Below, in pieces: positions 40,768-49,933 of a stretch of DNA of 58,149 bases (positions are counted from its first letter, which is position 1; every line of letters begins with the position of its first letter). The stretch comes from Kiritimatiellia bacterium (lineage in GTDB: Bacteria > Verrucomicrobiota > Kiritimatiellia > RFP12 > UBA1067). The stretch lies in the NCBI GenBank assembly GCA_017628025.1, contig JAGBZX010000012.1, positions 1 to 58,149 of the forward strand, written 5' to 3'. The translations under genes were made by a program, and so were the position numbers. Under the pieces are notes generated by a model. That model had not been told where the DNA came from, did not search any database, and was given only the letters and a program-made list of their open reading frames with translations.

Positions 40768-42263
40768 TAAGTACTTTTTGTTCATTTTTGTTGGCAGCGT
40801 GTTTTTCTCGCCCACTAGATAGAGTGACGACGATAGACCCGCTCTATGTGACATCAGCATTTGAGTGCTTTCCTGCTAAGCTTCTTTATGAAACTCCGCT
40901 CGAGGTTGATTTCTATGCTAGGCCATATAGGTTAATACCTGGGGCGTGTAGTTTACCTGAAGTTAGTAAAGATGGGCTTTCGTATAGTTTCAAGATGAAA
41001 TCTCCATTCGTTTCATCTCATGATATAGCTAGGTCAATTAGTCGTATTTTAGATCCTAATGCTGCAACGCCAAATTTCTGGCTGGTGAAAGATATTAAAT
41101 CTTTAGAGACACCAGATGATAAAACTATTATAATCAGGTTAAAAAATAGATGTCACTTTTTCCCTTGGCTAATGGCTCTGCCGCAGATGGGGATACAAAA
41201 GTCTGACGGATCTGGGACGGGCGTATTTAAACTAGAAAAATGGCGAAGAAATCATGAGATGGTATTTGTCAGAAGAGATGCTAATAGTTTACCGAGTGAT
41301 CCTTCTCGCATAGATAAGATTAGATATTTAGTCATTGATGACCCAATGACTCAATGGTTGATGTTTTTAAAGGGTGAACTTAATTTTATTGAAGATGTTT
41401 CAAGAGACTGTATTGATGCAATACATTCTGACTCTACAATTCTTGAGCGTGCTAATGCAAGTAGCTATTCGGTGCCATTGCTTCAATTTTGCTATATCGG
41501 GATCAATATGACAGATCCTGTTATCGGTAAAAATGCTCCTTTAAGAAGGGCGTTGAATGCCGCTTTTGACGGAGAAACCTGGAAGAAGTTCTACAACAAT
41601 ACAATCGTTATAGCCGATACAGTTCTGCCTCCAAATATTGCTGGTCGTATTGATGAGCCGTATGAATATTCTTACGATTTAGAAAAGGCGCGCAAGCTTC
41701 TTGAGCAGGCAGGCTATCCTAATGGCATTGACCCTAAAACAGGGCGAAGGATAGAGCTTACTCTTACAATTGGTAAGGCCAATCAGGCCGCAAGAGAAAG
41801 AGGGGAGCTGTTACAATCATTTTTTGAGAAAATTGGCGTGTCTCTAAAACTTGATTTTATGACTTGGGATGCGTTTCTTACAGCTGTAAATGAAGGCCGC
41901 GTGCAACTTTTTGATATTGCTTGGCTAGCTGATTATCCAGATGCTCAAAATTTTATGCAACTTTTTTATTCTAAGTCAATGCGTCCAGGTCCTAATAGAT
42001 GTGCTTATTCAAGTGCAGATTTCGACCGTGAATATGAAGCGGCTATTGCAGCTAGTGATGAAGAAACAAGAAATCGTCATTGGATAGAATGTCAGCGAAT
42101 TTTGCGCCGTGATAGTCCTGTTATTATGCAACACTATAAAAAGTCTTTTTCAGTAGCGAAAAATGAAGTTAAGGGGCTTAAGGCGGGAGATTTTCTTTTT
42201 GGTTGTGAACGCAATTTACATATCGAAAATCAGCCAATAGAAAAATCTCTTAAAAACAAATAA
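40764..42263 (+). CDS. peptide/nickel-type ABC substrate-binding lipoprotein
   Basis: 499 aa of the SBP family 5 (DppA/OppA-like). It starts at a TTG within a TTGA overlap with the DciA-like gene, with GGAG 9 nt upstream. The short signal has a lipobox LLAAC (Cys13). Later marks are SYSFKMKSPFVSSHDIARSI, LRRALNAAFDGETW and AWLADYPDAQNFMQLFYS, all usual for this family. No permease or ATPase genes lie nearby, so it is an orphan binding protein. The ligand is likely oligopeptide, but unknown. Confidence 0.88.
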   Translation: MISTFCSFLLAACFSRPLDRVTTIDPLYVTSAFECFPAKLLYETPLEVDFYARPYRLIPGACSLPEVSKDGLSYSFKMKSPFVSSHDIARSISRILDPNAATPNFWLVKDIKSLETPDDKTIIIRLKNRCHFFPWLMALPQMGIQKSDGSGTGVFKLEKWRRNHEMVFVRRDANSLPSDPSRIDKIRYLVIDDPMTQWLMFLKGELNFIEDVSRDCIDAIHSDSTILERANASSYSVPLLQFCYIGINMTDPVIGKNAPLRRALNAAFDGETWKKFYNNTIVIADTVLPPNIAGRIDEPYEYSYDLEKARKLLEQAGYPNGIDPKTGRRIELTLTIGKANQAARERGELLQSFFEKIGVSLKLDFMTWDAFLTAVNEGRVQLFDIAWLADYPDAQNFMQLFYSKSMRPGPNRCAYSSADFDREYEAAIAASDEETRNRHWIECQRILRRDSPVIMQHYKKSFSVAKNEVKGLKAGDFLFGCERNLHIENQPIEKSLKNK

Positions 42264-42303
42264 AAAACAGAATATCTCTCTTATGGATAGTAAGCGCGTT
42301 TTA

Positions 42304-42312
42304 TGATATAAT
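42304..42312 (+). promoter_or_regulatory. extended -10 promoter of coaD
   Basis: TGATATAAT, 8 nt before the ATG at 42321, with no ribosome site between: a leaderless arrangement. No clear -35. Confidence 0.65.
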
Positions 42313-42320
42313 ATTTGAAA

Positions 42321-42818
42321 ATGAAAAAGAAAACGGCAGTATATCCTGGGACGTTTGATCCGATGACATTGGGTCACTTCGATATTATAAAACGCGCGGC
42401 AAAGCTTTTTGACCGGCTGGTTGTTGCTGTAGCAAGGACATCAGTCAAGAAGGGTGCTATGTTTTCTTGCGAAGAAAGATTAGAGATTATCAAACGAGAC
42501 ATTCAGTTAGCTGGGCTAAAAAATGTTGAGGTTAAGCCACTTGATACTCTTCTAGTTGATTTTTGCCGAGCAGAAAATTCCAATGTCGTTATTCGCGGTG
42601 TGCGTGTATATTCTGATTTTGAATATGAATTTCAGATGGCACTTACTAATAGGCGCTTGGCACCAGAGATAGAGACATTATTTATGATGCCTAGCGAAAA
42701 CCTAGCATATGTGACAGCTTCAACCGTAAGAGAGGTTGCTTGCTATGGTGGTGATACATCGTCATTTGTCACAAAAACAGTGCAGAAGAGGATAAAAAAA
42801 AGAACGGTAACAAAGTAA
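42321..42818 (+). CDS. coaD: phosphopantetheine adenylyltransferase
   Basis: Makes dephospho-CoA from 4'-phosphopantetheine and ATP, a late step of coenzyme A synthesis. 165 aa, normal length. The nucleotidyltransferase motif AVYPGTFDPMTLGHFDII is at the N-terminus, VIRGVRVYSDFEYEFQMALTNR is in the middle, and VTASTVREVA with the second ATP-binding motif is near the end. The frame also has a TTG at 42315, but the ATG at 42321 lies 8 nt from an extended -10 box and fits family length. Confidence 0.97.
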   Translation: MKKKTAVYPGTFDPMTLGHFDIIKRAAKLFDRLVVAVARTSVKKGAMFSCEERLEIIKRDIQLAGLKNVEVKPLDTLLVDFCRAENSNVVIRGVRVYSDFEYEFQMALTNRRLAPEIETLFMMPSENLAYVTASTVREVACYGGDTSSFVTKTVQKRIKKRTVTK

Positions 42819-42870
42819 TGAGAAGTTACTGCCGCGAAAACAAGTTTGAATTTTAAAAATAAAGGACAAT

Positions 42871-44268
42871 ATGCAAAGAAGAAGCTTTTTAAAATCAATC
42901 ATCGCAGCAGCCACAGGGCCAATGCTCTTTAATGGTTGTTCGACTAGTTTTTTAGCTTGTCGCAAAATCAATATTGGTGTTATTGGATTTGGGCGCATCG
43001 CATCTACTATGGACGTACCAAATACTATAAAGTATTTGGATAAATGTAGGTTTGTCGCTGTAGCTGAAGTTGATGCTAAGCGTAGAGAGTATGGCAAGAA
43101 GTTTATACAAGATCAATATCGCAAGCTCACTGGCGAAAGCGCAGCAGAAGTAAAAACTTATGCCGATTATCGCCAGATGCTGTTAGATCCATCAATCGAC
43201 GCGGTAATGGTTTGTGTGCCAGATCATTGGCACGCGATAATTGCAACAGATGCTGTTATATCTGGCAAGGATGTATGGCTACAAAAGCCTTTTACGCAGA
43301 CGATAGAAGAAGGGCGCATTTTGCGTGATCTTGCAATTGCAAGAGGTACTGTTATGCAGGTAGCGTCATGGCAGAGGTCGCGTCCACAATTTGCTCAAGT
43401 GTGTGAACTTGTTAGAAGTGGGCGTATTGGTAATGTTGTTAGAGTTGAAGTTGGTTGTGGGTTAGACAAGCCTGGCGGCTCTTCACAAAGGCAGCCTATT
43501 CCAGAAAATCTAGATTATGATCGTTGGCTTGGGCCGACAGATCCTACTCAGCCTTATAACGAAACCCGAGTCCATACGCAGGACCTTAAGCGAATTTTTA
43601 CTAGACCAGGTTGGATACAACTTGAACCATATGGTTGGGGGATGATTACTAACTGGGGTGCGCATCAAATTGATGTTGCGCAATGGGGACTTGGTAAAGA
43701 TGACTTTGGGCCAGAGTCTGTTGAAGGTACCGCAGAATGGATGCCAACGTCAAATGGGCGACTTTGGAATGTTCACACTAAGTATGATTTGCATTATTCC
43801 TACAATGCTGGAAAAACTGATGTAAATGTTTCGCACAAATACCCAATGGGTATTAAGTTTATAGGAGAAAAAGGTCAGTGGCTTTATTGTATGCGCGGTG
43901 CAACTGCTACGCCTTCAGATCCTAAAGATGCCAAGGCTGGTCGTATGATGCCGCTTATGGCAAGTGATAAAAAACTTTTAGAGCCGTTAGCAGCAAATTC
44001 TCCATACAAGGTTCATACTTCTAATGATCATTGGGTAAATTGGCTTGACGCAGTTCTTGCGCGAGATCCGTCAATGACCGTTACAAACGCATCAATTGCG
44101 CAGCGTACGGCAACAGCATGCAATCTTGGATATATGTGTATGAAGTTGGGGCGCAAGATTGAATGGGATGCTAAAGAAGAAAAGTGTCTTACGGTTGCCG
44201 CTCTTCCGCTAATCAAGCCCTTTGAGCGCGGTGACTATAATCTTTCGCGGGCTTATAAAGCATTATAA
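42871..44268 (+). CDS. Tat-type exported Gfo/Idh/MocA oxidoreductase
   Basis: 465 aa. The N-terminus MQRRSFLKSIIAAATG is a twin-arginine signal (RRSFLK), meaning export in folded, cofactor-bound form. A Cys in the following segment (LFNGC) could also be lipidated. The Rossmann domain (NIGVIGFGRIAS) and DVWLQKPFTQT with the catalytic-type Lys follow; TNWGAHQIDVAQWGL lies in the sugar-binding half. Such Tat-exported members are common in PVC bacteria and include GH109-like enzymes, but no family assignment is made here. The next gene is a sugar isomerase, starting 12 nt later. Confidence 0.9.
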   Translation: MQRRSFLKSIIAAATGPMLFNGCSTSFLACRKINIGVIGFGRIASTMDVPNTIKYLDKCRFVAVAEVDAKRREYGKKFIQDQYRKLTGESAAEVKTYADYRQMLLDPSIDAVMVCVPDHWHAIIATDAVISGKDVWLQKPFTQTIEEGRILRDLAIARGTVMQVASWQRSRPQFAQVCELVRSGRIGNVVRVEVGCGLDKPGGSSQRQPIPENLDYDRWLGPTDPTQPYNETRVHTQDLKRIFTRPGWIQLEPYGWGMITNWGAHQIDVAQWGLGKDDFGPESVEGTAEWMPTSNGRLWNVHTKYDLHYSYNAGKTDVNVSHKYPMGIKFIGEKGQWLYCMRGATATPSDPKDAKAGRMMPLMASDKKLLEPLAANSPYKVHTSNDHWVNWLDAVLARDPSMTVTNASIAQRTATACNLGYMCMKLGRKIEWDAKEEKCLTVAALPLIKPFERGDYNLSRAYKAL

Positions 44269-44280
44269 GGAGTAAAATAA

Positions 44281-45135
44281 ATGAATAAAACATGTCTTGC
44301 TGCAGTAGTTGCTGCGATAGCTTTTCAGGCGACAGCGGAAGTTCCGTTTAAGCTTGGTATAGCCGGTTATACTTTTAATGATGTCGGACTAGATAAGGGT
44401 CTAGCTACGATGAAGGCAATCGATTGCCATTATCTTTGCCATAAAGAGAAGTTTCTTTCCTATGATGCTACTGAAGAAGAAATAAAAGCCTACTATCAGA
44501 AACTAAAGCAAGCCAATGTAGAATGTCTATCAACAGGCCCTTTATATGCTTGCGATGAAGCATCATTAGTTAAACAATTTGAATTCGCAAAAAGAGCAGG
44601 GCTTAAACTTGTAATTGGTGTCCCTTATGAAGTTGAGCCAGGCAAGAAGGACGGCTGGGGAGCGCAGCGCCGCGAGTCAGATAAAGTCCTTGATATAATT
44701 GAAAAGCTTGTTAAAAAATACGATATCTATTATGCCATTCATAATCACGGCCCAGATTTGCCAACACTCTATCCAACTGGCGATTCCATTTTAAAGCGAA
44801 TTGAAAAGCGTGATCCACGCATTGGTATTTGCTTTGATGTTGGACACGAGCGCCGCGCAGGTAAAGATCCGATTGAGTTTATCCGCAACCACATAGACCG
44901 TATTTTCGATATTCATCTTAAGAATATTATGATTCATCGTGTCAAAAATATTGCAAAAGAAGGTCCTCGTGGCCAGTTAGATATTCCTGGTATTCTAACT
45001 GCTCTTGCAGAAGTTGGCTATAAAGGAGTTTGCCACATTGAGTATGAAAAAGATTTTAAAAACAATGCTATGGGGCTTGCCGAATCGGTTGGCTATTATA
45101 GAGGTGTAATGGATTCAATAAAGGTGAAAAAATGA
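44281..45135 (+). CDS. exported sugar isomerase/epimerase-like TIM barrel
   Basis: 284 aa of the AP-endonuclease 2/xylose isomerase-like family. The N-terminal 19 residues (MNKTCLAAVVAAIAFQATA) form a signal peptide. Barrel motifs are IHNHGPD, CFDVGHE, DIHLKN and CHIEYE, providing the His, Asp and Glu residues that bind the metal in this family. With the Tat-exported oxidoreductase upstream it suggests a periplasmic sugar-conversion pair, as often seen in Planctomycetes and Verrucomicrobia. It overlaps the PfkB kinase gene by 4 nt. The substrate is unknown. Confidence 0.85.
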   Translation: MNKTCLAAVVAAIAFQATAEVPFKLGIAGYTFNDVGLDKGLATMKAIDCHYLCHKEKFLSYDATEEEIKAYYQKLKQANVECLSTGPLYACDEASLVKQFEFAKRAGLKLVIGVPYEVEPGKKDGWGAQRRESDKVLDIIEKLVKKYDIYYAIHNHGPDLPTLYPTGDSILKRIEKRDPRIGICFDVGHERRAGKDPIEFIRNHIDRIFDIHLKNIMIHRVKNIAKEGPRGQLDIPGILTALAEVGYKGVCHIEYEKDFKNNAMGLAESVGYYRGVMDSIKVKK

Positions 45136-46205
45136 AAATCAAGAAGAATGCTAAATATGCTGTTGCCTGTCTTACGTCGATGGGTCTTCGTATAACCCCT
45201 GAGAATCGCATGGCGGTTCACAACTCCAATAAGTTTTACCTTCAAGCCACAAGTGCCGAGTCGAACGTTCTAAATGTGACAAGTTCTCTTGGTAAGGAGT
45301 GCTTGGTGCTTACGCGCTTTGTTGAAGGTAGCCCGATGGCTTTATTTATTAAGTCTCAACTTAGAGCGCGCAACATCGCGTATGTCGGCCCTGATGTTCC
45401 ACAGGGAGGGCCTTGGGGTTATCGTCATCAGTTTAATATCGCAGATTCTGGCTTTGGTCTTCGCGCTCCACGTGTCTGGAATGACCGTGCAGGTGAAGTC
45501 GGCCGTACTCTTGATGCGAAAGATTATGACACCGCCAAGCTTTTTGGTAAGGACGGTGTTCAAGTTCTCCATCTTTCGGGTCTTATAGCCGCGATGAGTC
45601 CTGAAACTACGAAATGCTGTCTTAAGCTCGCCGCCGATGCTAAGAAGCATGGTGTTTTAGTTTCGTTTGACCTTAATCATCGTGCTACATTTTGGAAGGG
45701 TCGCGAGGAGGAGCTTGCCAAAGCTTTCCATCGCATCGCTTCAGTTGCTGATATTCTCGTAGGTAACGAAGAAGACTTCCAGCTTTGCCTTGGTTTTAAA
45801 GGCCCAGAAGCTGGCGGTAAGGATATCTCCAGTAAGATTGAGCGCTTTAAAGAGATGATTCTTAAGGTTACCAAAAAGTATCCTAACGCAAAAATGTATG
45901 GCACAACGCTTAGACAGGTAATTTCTGCAGACGAGCATCTTTGGGGTGCGATAGTGTACTCTGATGGCAAGTTCTATGTTGAAGAGCCTCGTACAATCAA
46001 AGTGCTTGATCGCATTGGCGGTGGTGATGGTTTTACTGGTGGATTACTTTACGGTGTCATCAGTGGTTGGAGTGCAGAAAAGTGCCTTCAGTTTGGTTGG
46101 GCCTCTGGTGTGATGGCTGCTAGTTCCCTTAATGACTATGCTGAGCCTGCAGATGAAAAGCAGGTTTGGGATGTCTATGCCGGCAATGCCCGAGTCCAGC
46201 GCTAA
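45132..46205 (+). CDS. PfkB-family carbohydrate kinase
   Basis: 357 aa. The ribokinase-like fold is seen in the N-terminal segment NVLNVTSSLGKECLVLTRF and the C-terminal catalytic motif DRIGGGDGFTGGLLYG, where Asp is the catalytic base (normally DTxGAGDxF). LVSFDLNHRATFW and VGNEEDFQLCLG resemble 2-keto-3-deoxygluconate kinases, which is the most likely activity class. The N-terminus lacks a signal, so the kinase is cytoplasmic, unlike the two preceding exported genes. ATG overlaps the isomerase stop by 4 nt. Confidence 0.88.
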   Translation: MKIKKNAKYAVACLTSMGLRITPENRMAVHNSNKFYLQATSAESNVLNVTSSLGKECLVLTRFVEGSPMALFIKSQLRARNIAYVGPDVPQGGPWGYRHQFNIADSGFGLRAPRVWNDRAGEVGRTLDAKDYDTAKLFGKDGVQVLHLSGLIAAMSPETTKCCLKLAADAKKHGVLVSFDLNHRATFWKGREEELAKAFHRIASVADILVGNEEDFQLCLGFKGPEAGGKDISSKIERFKEMILKVTKKYPNAKMYGTTLRQVISADEHLWGAIVYSDGKFYVEEPRTIKVLDRIGGGDGFTGGLLYGVISGWSAEKCLQFGWASGVMAASSLNDYAEPADEKQVWDVYAGNARVQR

Positions 46206-46209
46206 TTTT

Positions 46210-47235
46210 ATGGAAGAAATTACTATTCCTGGGCGGACGATATTTGGCGATAGCGCTGTTATCGCCCGCTCTTATAAGCAACATCTTGCGCAACAAATTG
46301 ATGAAGAGCGCAATGCTCCCTCATTTGATTGTCAGTTTCCGCTTAAACGGCGCACTATAGCACGTGAGGTGTCTGTTTCTGGTGTCGGCACGTTTGAGGG
46401 TAGTTCGCGCCAAACGTTGACTTTATCGCCTAGTAATAAACCTGGTTGGTGGATTAGGCGCATGGATCAACCCGAGCAGCTTGATACATTAGTTGATATT
46501 TCTAATCTTTGGACTAGCGCGCAGAATCTTGTTTTGCGTAGTGGCTCACCTCGCAATTATTTGCGTATGGTAGAGCATATTGCCGCTCTTAAAGCAGGCT
46601 TAGGCGTTGATGATTTAATTTTGAAAGTCAATTCCGGAGACCCGCCACTTTTTGATGATTCCTCTTTACCACTAGTAAAAGCAGTCGAAGAGGCAGGTAT
46701 TGTTGAAAAGGAAGAGCAAGCGACTTTTGTTACGGTAAAAGAGCCAGTTGCCTTTGGTGGTAATCGTGGCGACTATTTATTGTTCTTGCCTGCTAAGCCA
46801 AATCAGCGAGGGTTAAGGATTGACTGTGCGATAAGCTGGAATACTATTATCGGTAACCAACGCGTCGTTTTTGATGTTGATCATGAAACGTTTAAGTATG
46901 CTTCATTTGCTAGGACTAATGCTACTCATAAGCAGTATCTCTTAGCTTTGACAGTCGGCAAGCTTTTTGCCGCAACTCGCAATTGGGGGTATAATAAGCG
47001 TAACATCTTAATTCATGGTGTGTCTAAATATTACTGTCCTCCGCGTTTCCCGGTTGGAGAAAAGTATTTAGAACCAGTATGGCATAGATCGTGTCTTGAT
47101 TTACTTGCTGCGCTAGCACTTACTGGCACAGATCGCTTTGCTGGTACTGTGTTGTCGTATCGCGCAGGGCACACTCTTGATTGTGATGCTATAAGATCCC
47201 TATATCGCAATGACCTTATTGTTAAGATTAGTTAA
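46210..47235 (+). CDS. divergent LpxC-like protein with altered active site
   Basis: 341 aa. It shares LpxC (UDP-3-O-acyl-GlcNAc deacetylase, lipid A synthesis) order: REVSVSGVGTFEG, VEHIAALKAGLGVDDL (Glu122, His123), WHRSCLDLLAALALTG and RAGHTLDCDAI (His321). The expected zinc motif HKxLDxxGD reads RSCLDLLAA: aligned on Asp297 the zinc His becomes Arg293, and the following Gly-Asp becomes Ala-Ala. A shifted His292 could compensate. There is an added N-terminal stretch of about 45 residues. The start is ATG 46210, 4 nt after pfkB. Whether it is the cell's only LpxC is unknown. Confidence 0.7.
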   Translation: MEEITIPGRTIFGDSAVIARSYKQHLAQQIDEERNAPSFDCQFPLKRRTIAREVSVSGVGTFEGSSRQTLTLSPSNKPGWWIRRMDQPEQLDTLVDISNLWTSAQNLVLRSGSPRNYLRMVEHIAALKAGLGVDDLILKVNSGDPPLFDDSSLPLVKAVEEAGIVEKEEQATFVTVKEPVAFGGNRGDYLLFLPAKPNQRGLRIDCAISWNTIIGNQRVVFDVDHETFKYASFARTNATHKQYLLALTVGKLFAATRNWGYNKRNILIHGVSKYYCPPRFPVGEKYLEPVWHRSCLDLLAALALTGTDRFAGTVLSYRAGHTLDCDAIRSLYRNDLIVKIS

Positions 47236-47247
47236 AAGGATAACCCT

Positions 47248-48618
47248 ATGATATTAGTTGCTGCCATCTGCTCGTTGTTTACATCTATTGCGCCTTTGTC
47301 ACCAAGACCAGTGCCAACTGATGCTTTGCGCGAGCGTTTGGCAGATAAGTCGCTTGATATCATAGGTATTGTACACTTTGGTCTTAATACATATACTGAT
47401 AAGGAGTGGGGTTATGGCGATGAAGACCCAAAATTATTTAATCCAGAAAAATTTGATGCTTCGCAAATAGTAAATTCATGTAAGGCTGCTGGCATTGGGG
47501 GGCTAGTGGTTGTAGCGAAGCATCATGATGGCTTTTGTCTTTGGCCAAGTAAAACGACAGGGCATAATATAAAAGCTTCTCCTTGGCGCGAAGGCAAAGG
47601 CGATTATGTCCGTGAAATGGCTGATGCTTGCCGCGCAGCAGGGTTAAAATTTGGTGTTTATGTTTCTCCATGGGATAGAAACAACCCTTACTACGGAACA
47701 GATCGCTATGTGTGTATTTTTCATCGCCAGTTAAAAGAACTTCTTACTAATTACGGAGAAATTTTTGAAGTTTGGTTTGATGGGGCTAACGGCGGAACTG
47801 GTTGGTATGGCGGGGCGAAAGAAAAACGTATTATTCCACCTGGTTATTATCGGTATGCGGAAGTATCGCGTTTTCTTAAGGAACTTCAGCCGGCGGCTTG
47901 TTCCTTTGGTCAAGAGGATTGGTCGACGTTCCGTTGGCCTGGCAATGAAAAGGGGCTTTTGCCAGAAGTGTGCAGAGCGACAATGCCAAAGACTTCAGAT
48001 CCGCGGTACGGCGCCTTTATTGCTTCAGGGCTTAGGTCAGGCTCTCTATTTCAAGTTCCCGAAGCAGATTTTCCTTTAAGAAAAGGATGGTTCTATCATA
48101 AGCGAGAGGATGGGACAACAAAAACAGCGGAAACTTTGATGAAACTTTATTTAAGCAGTGTCGGCAATGGCGGTATTATGAATATAGGTGTCTCGCCGAC
48201 AAAAGAAGGTTTAATTGATGAAGCAGATGAAAAAGAGTTAAAAAGGTTTTCCGAGATTAGGCGTGAGTTTTTTGCGCGTGAAATTACAGATGAAAGCGAG
48301 TTTAATGTAGTAGTATTTGAAGAAAATCTCATTCGTGGCGAACAAGTTGATGCTTGGCAGTTTTTTGCTGATTCTAAAAAAGTTTTATGGGGTACGGCTA
48401 TTGGTCTTAAAAGAATACGAATTCTCGAAAAGCCTATAACTGCAAAAGAATGTCGTTTTCATTGTCAGAGGCATGGTGGCGATTTTAGGGGCGTTACCTT
48501 TAAGCGCTATTATGTAGATCCAAAACTTATTGATCGTATAATGAATTCTGCCGATACGGTGGAGACACAAACGGCCATTATGATGAAAACATCGTCAACA
48601 AATAAGGAGTCAAAATGA
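47248..48618 (+). CDS. GH29 alpha-L-fucosidase
   Basis: Removes alpha-linked L-fucose from glycans. 456 aa with a short N-terminal hydrophobic segment (MILVAAICSLFTSIA) acting as signal. The GH29 barrel carries GIVHFGLNTYTDKEWG, VVVAKHHDGFCLWPS and the nucleophile Asp178 in FEVWFDGANGG, then FGQEDWSTFRWPGNE. A C-terminal region from about 340 is probably beta-rich. It overlaps nagA by 4 nt, tying fucose release to amino-sugar breakdown, as expected for mucin or milk-type glycans. Confidence 0.94.
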   Translation: MILVAAICSLFTSIAPLSPRPVPTDALRERLADKSLDIIGIVHFGLNTYTDKEWGYGDEDPKLFNPEKFDASQIVNSCKAAGIGGLVVVAKHHDGFCLWPSKTTGHNIKASPWREGKGDYVREMADACRAAGLKFGVYVSPWDRNNPYYGTDRYVCIFHRQLKELLTNYGEIFEVWFDGANGGTGWYGGAKEKRIIPPGYYRYAEVSRFLKELQPAACSFGQEDWSTFRWPGNEKGLLPEVCRATMPKTSDPRYGAFIASGLRSGSLFQVPEADFPLRKGWFYHKREDGTTKTAETLMKLYLSSVGNGGIMNIGVSPTKEGLIDEADEKELKRFSEIRREFFAREITDESEFNVVVFEENLIRGEQVDAWQFFADSKKVLWGTAIGLKRIRILEKPITAKECRFHCQRHGGDFRGVTFKRYYVDPKLIDRIMNSADTVETQTAIMMKTSSTNKESK

Positions 48619-49778
48619 ATAAAACTATAATAGTCAATGCACATGTAATTTCACCTGACGTTAATATTCCAGAGGCAACTGTTGTTGTTGAAAATGGTCG
48701 CATTAAACAGGTAATAAAGGGCTCGAAAAAAATTAAGGCCGATAAAAATACGACTGTTGTAGATATTCAAGGTCAGTATCTTATGCCAGGCTTTATAGAT
48801 GTTCATACTCATGGTGCTCTTACATATGATTTCTGTGATGCTGATGAGAAGGCTATCTTTGAACTAGCCAAGGCAAAGCTTCAAGAAGGTGTTACAACGT
48901 TCCTTCCTACAACGCTTACGGTTTCTCACGAAGAACTTATTCAAGCGGCAAAGAATGCCAAGGCATATGTTGAAAAGGGCTCTCCTTATGCAAAAGTTCC
49001 TGGTATACACCTTGAAGGACCGTTTATTAATGTTAAGTGCTGTGGAGCGCAGAATCCTAAGTATGTTCGTAAGCCTTCTGTAGCAGAACTTGAAGATATC
49101 ATCAAGACTTTCCCTGTAAAGATGATTTCCTATGCAGTTGAATCTGAAGGTGGTGCACAGTTTGCTAAGGCTTGCATTAAACTTGGAGTAGTTCCTAGTT
49201 GCGGGCATACAGGTGCTAAAATGGCAGACCTTAAACCAGCCTACAAAAATGGTCTTAGACACCTAACTCATTTCTGCAACCAGATGACTCCGCTTCACCA
49301 TCGTGAAATCGGTATGGTTGGTGCAGGTTTTCTTATTGATGATCTTAATACAGAAGTTATTTGCGATAGAATCCACCTTTGTGATGATATGCTTAGGCTA
49401 GTCTTTTTGAAGCGTGATTTAGCACATGTTCAAATAATCACAGACTCTTTAAGATGCTCGCATTGCAAAGATGGTTATGCATTTGAAATGGGCGGCTTAA
49501 AGGTGCTTCTTAAAAATGGCGAGGCTCGCCTAGTTGAAGGTGGTAATCTAGCTGGCTCAACATTGTGGATGGGTAAGGGTCTAAAGAATGTTCACGATGT
49601 AACAAAACTTCCTCTTGAAAAGCTTGTGCGCACAACGTCGTGGAATCAGGCTATTGAACTAGGCTTGGGCGATGAACTTGGCAAAATCGAGAAGGGTTAT
49701 AAAGCCGATTTAGTGGTTATCAATCCTCGCAGTTGGAAACCATCTGCAGTATTCGTTGACGGAGAAAAGAGGATTTGA
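48615..49778 (+). CDS. nagA: N-acetylglucosamine-6-phosphate deacetylase
   Basis: Deacetylates GlcNAc-6-P to glucosamine-6-P. Full length (387 aa) with the beta-sandwich halves intact: PGFIDVHTHGALTYDF, HLEGPFIN, CGHTGA, LTHFCNQMTPLHHRE and IITDSLRCSH, the last containing the catalytic Asp (usually SDA). This is the second NagA homologue in the window; the other, at 38383, is shorter. No nagB is nearby. The next transcript starts with a promoter inside the last codons of this gene. Confidence 0.9.
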   Translation: MNKTIIVNAHVISPDVNIPEATVVVENGRIKQVIKGSKKIKADKNTTVVDIQGQYLMPGFIDVHTHGALTYDFCDADEKAIFELAKAKLQEGVTTFLPTTLTVSHEELIQAAKNAKAYVEKGSPYAKVPGIHLEGPFINVKCCGAQNPKYVRKPSVAELEDIIKTFPVKMISYAVESEGGAQFAKACIKLGVVPSCGHTGAKMADLKPAYKNGLRHLTHFCNQMTPLHHREIGMVGAGFLIDDLNTEVICDRIHLCDDMLRLVFLKRDLAHVQIITDSLRCSHCKDGYAFEMGGLKVLLKNGEARLVEGGNLAGSTLWMGKGLKNVHDVTKLPLEKLVRTTSWNQAIELGLGDELGKIEKGYKADLVVINPRSWKPSAVFVDGEKRI

Positions 49779-49784
49779 TATAAT
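49756..49784 (+). promoter_or_regulatory. strong promoter of tRNA-Ser
   Basis: TTGACG (49756-49761), exactly 17 bp, then TATAAT (49779-49784) preceded by TG (49776-49777) and followed by ACACA. It lies over the end of nagA and is the best consensus match in the window. Confidence 0.85.
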
Positions 49785-49839
49785 ACACATAAATTTTTGC
49801 GTGCCATAGCTTAGTAAAGGCTTTTTAGCGCGCAATGAT

Positions 49840-49933
49840 GGAGGGATGGCTGAGTGGCTGAAGGCAGCGGTTTGCTAAATCGTCGTACGGCTTAATTTCC
49901 GTACCGGGGGTTCGAATCCCCCTCCCTCCGCCA
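49840..49933 (+). tRNA. tRNA-Ser(GCU)
   Basis: 94 nt including an encoded CCA. The acceptor arms GGAGGGA (49840-49846) and TCCCTCC (49923-49929) pair fully, followed by G73 and CCA. The anticodon GCT at 49874-49876 sits in the loop TTGCTAA, so it reads AGC/AGU serine codons. A long variable arm (about 49882-49903) and the T loop GTTCGAATC confirm a type II serine tRNA. Confidence 0.97.

Noticed and set aside
44691-44699. TGATATAAT inside the isomerase gene as a promoter
   Set aside because: It lies mid-gene in Asp-Ile-Ile codons, more than 400 nt before the next start and without a -35.
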